A stretch of DNA of 64,000 nucleotides from Cinclus cinclus (lineage: Eukaryota; Chordata; Aves; Passeriformes; Cinclidae), in assembly GCF_963662255.1 (NCBI RefSeq), contig NC_085067.1, positions 7,555,148-7,619,147 on the forward strand, given 5' to 3'. A program made the position numbers and the translations under genes. The notes beneath the pieces are model-generated. The model saw only the letters and a program-made list of their open reading frames with translations, was not told the origin of the DNA and did no database searches. Positions 61,558-64,000 of this stretch are shown one piece after another (position 1 is the stretch's first letter; the number at the start of each line of letters is the position of its first letter).

Positions 61558-63274
61558 GGCTCAGCAGGTCCCCCCCTCCAGTTCAGCACAACTTGAGCAG
61601 CTGAAAGCGCCTCATTCTAGTGCTCATGGCTCACAAGTGACTGCACTTGGGGTCCAAGGAGGACTAAATCAGCTCAGGAAATGCCAAAGCAGGACTAGAT
61701 GTGAGTTCAGGCTGGGAGCTGCTGTCCTGGCTGTGCCATAAGATTGCTCAGCACAGGAAGGTACTGTTAGTAAATCTGGGTTTATCTCCCATTCGCTGCC
61801 AGGATGTGCTGGGACCTGCAGCACAGCACTGCAGCAGAGATGGTTCCAGTTCCAGGTGCTCCCCCCATGGCAGGTCCCTGGCCAGGCTGGGGATTCTTAT
61901 AACCCCATGAGCCTTTCCTCCTCCCCAGACCTCACAGGGCTCCTCTGCAAGGGTTCTGTCACCTGAAATTCCTTAACTATAGCTCTAAAACTTGGCTAAA
62001 GAACCAGAGCCAGAAGTGTTCCTCTGGTGCCTGAGCAAACAGGTGCTAGAAATAACAAAGCAAAGCAAATCCCAACAATGCTTCACTTCCTACCTCGTGC
62101 CACTATTTACACTTGGAGGGGAAACACAGCCACTGTAGTCTGGGAGCCAAACACTTGGCTTTGAAGGCACATGAATTGCTGATTCCCATTAAGAAATTCC
62201 TTTTTAAGCTGTTTAAAAAGAAACAAAAATCAACCCAACAATCAGTCATTTCATCTCAGAGACCAAAGAAGATTAACCACATTTCCTAAATTGCTTTTCT
62301 GATAGGCTCTCTGTTGTAGCATTTGCTGTCAACAAAATGGAACATTTCTGCTAAGGTTCAGAGATTAGAAATTCTTCTTAAATTTAATTCTCAGGAGTCA
62401 ACAGTGAAAAGGGAACCGAAGTGTTCTGTAATGTCAGTGGCAGTCCTTGTCTGTGACAGGCTCCAGTCCCTGTCAGAGCTCAGTGCTGGTTTTATCCTTT
62501 GTGCACATGAAGGAAATGTGTGGATTCTGTTTAAACAAGGACAGAGGGAAGAGAGCAAACAAGGGAGTGAGAAATGAGCCCTGCCTTTACCAAGGGATAT
62601 CTGAATCCCTGCTCCCGCACGTTCCAGGCTAAGAGAGGGAGGCTCAGGCTTCTTCCAGATCCTTGCTGCTTTCAGCAGGGTCTGTGCGAGTGTCCAGAGG
62701 CACCAGGGAGGCTCCAGCTGCCCCTCATGTTTTCTTCTACTCCACTTCATAAAGGGGATTTTTTAAAGCACTAACTACCCCCAGCTGGTCCTGCACTGGG
62801 AATGAGGTGGTTTGTACCCAGTGTGGGAAACAGAGGCAATGGGACCTGCCCAAAGAGGCAAGAGAACAGCCCAAAAGGAGCAAGCTGCTGCCAACCCAAG
62901 TGGCTCCTGCTGCCACCGCTCCCCGAGCAGCTCTGGGTGCCCCAGGAGCATCTCCCCTTACAGTCAGGGTGACTAAACCCCATAAATGTCTGGCTGTGCT
63001 CTGGGAAGCAGAGTTCTTCCAAGCTCTACCCCAAATGCTTGTTTTTCTTCTCCGTTTGCTTTATTGTCTGGTAAACCAGCACTTAAAGTCACTTTTACTA
63101 TGTGATGTATGGGAGTATTAGTATATTTTCTTGTTATACAAGGGAGGAGTATAAAATAGTTTTCTGATTTCTTTCAGAAGCAAATGACTATTTTATTTTT
63201 TAAGAGCAATTGATTGTGAATCTCAGAGTATAAAAAAAAGATAAGCCAAATATATACCTTTATGTAAGTTAAGA

Positions 63275-63280
63275 AATAAA
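63275..63280 (+). terminator. SPNS2: Probable SPNS2 polyadenylation signal
   Basis: AAGAAATAAAAGTATTTAAA contains a canonical AATAAA. It is followed after about 25 bases by a pyrimidine- and TG-rich stretch (CTCCTTTTCTCATGTC, TTGGCTGTG), as expected for a cleavage region. It is the most convincing poly(A) site after the stop codon, about 4.8 kb downstream. Confidence 0.55.
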
Positions 63281-63300
63281 AGTATTTAAAATGTACCTCC

Positions 63301-64000
63301 TGGCTCCTTTTCTCATGTCACCTCTTGGCTGTGCACTCCTGTGGTTGCTGCCTGCAGGGCTGGTCCCTGGGATAAGAATGCTCCAAGCTCCAGCAACCAC
63401 AGAGCTGCCAAGAACTTACCTGGACAGCAGCCTGCCTGGAGTTTGTTGATAAATAACACCAGGAGCAGGGAAGGTGGTGGATTACAGCCTCCTTTTCCCT
63501 CTGAGCTGGCTCCAGCCATGATCAGAGGATCAGAGATCAGTGTGGGCACAGAGGTGGGGTCCTGCTCCAGCCCCATTTAGGCCCCTCCCAGCACAACTAA
63601 AGGACCTGGCTGATGGACTGGTGAAATGGGTGGTGTGGGAGCCATGGGTCAGGTGCCCAGGAAGATGGACAGGAATCCAGGAAATGAATTCCCAAGTGGT
63701 CCCACAGTGGGCATCTAGGCTGCCCTTCAGTGATCCTGCAGCAGCCATGTCCACCAACCTCCCAGGATGGTGGTTCGTGGAGAAAAGGAGTGAAGGGACT
63801 GGTCCTGCACATCAGCCTTGGGCTGCCATGACACACAGACAAAGGAGTCTGAGGCTCCCCTGACCTCCCACAGCACCCTGCAGTGCCTCCCTTCAGCACA
63901 GGGCAAGTGTCCAAGCCAGGAAACTGCAAAAGCAAAAGCTCTGTCACTTAAAACAATCATTGCAGTGCTTCTCAGGGCTTTCAGCTTGATCATTCTTGTA
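63301..64000. other. Apparently intergenic 3' flank
   Basis: About 700 bases after the likely poly(A) site. No exon on either strand, repeat or RNA gene was recognised. Confidence 0.5.

Larger units (their letters stand above)
58483..63300 (+). other. SPNS2: Probable SPNS2 3' untranslated region
   Basis: No coding sequence is recognisable after the stop codon. The stretch has untranslated-region character: T/A-rich patches with ATTTA-type words (60680-60800, 63180-63290) and a canonical poly(A) hexamer near its end. The extent is inferred from that hexamer. A small intron may occur at its start (58487-58572). An open frame at 59916-60503 looks like chance. MYBBP1A lies tail-to-tail after SPNS2 in mammals, but I saw no exon of it here. 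Confidence 0.6.

Noticed and set aside
1..64000. CRISPR array, tRNA/rRNA genes, bacterial operons or a second protein-coding gene
   Set aside because: None seen on reading both strands; the window is one vertebrate gene with introns and repeats.

Overview
The window is vertebrate nuclear DNA, most likely from a bird. It holds one spliced gene on the + strand with long introns, ordinary GT-AG splice sites, scattered CR1 LINE 3' ends of the avian type (several ending in ATTCTATG-like tails) and no bacterial gene organisation. Turtles and crocodilians also carry CR1, so 'bird' is a strong inference and not proof.

The gene is SPNS2 (spinster homolog 2), the major-facilitator sphingosine-1-phosphate exporter. 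Nine coding exons lie between 12163 and 58482. They join in frame without gaps into the last 358 residues and the stop codon. Counting back from the stop against a 549-residue family member, they run from residue 192 (start of transmembrane helix 4) to the C-terminus. The three 5' coding exons (N-terminus and helices 1-3) were not found and should lie upstream, so bases 1-12162 are intron.

Layout: 1-12162 intron 3 with CR1 copies and one exon-like open segment; 12163-20014 five exons (here numbered 4-8) separated by introns of 1.1-2.6 kb; 20015-43206 introns 8-10 (5.5, 7.1 and 10.4 kb) around the small exons 9 and 10; 43207-43370 exon 11; 43371-58439 a 15 kb last coding intron with a strong CpG island near 56560-57080; 58440-58482 the final coding exon; 58483 to about 63300 the probable 3' untranslated region, ending near an AATAAA at 63275; then about 0.7 kb of apparently intergenic DNA.

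I did not see a novel multi-gene system. The points most worth checking are the CpG island with promoter-like motifs on both strands inside the last intron, a strong donor four bases after the stop codon, a 17-bp A/T inverted repeat that could bury the exon 8 acceptor tract, a possible shortened-tail isoform ending at the exon 11 donor, and an exon-like 186-base segment in intron 3 that is in frame with the gene.
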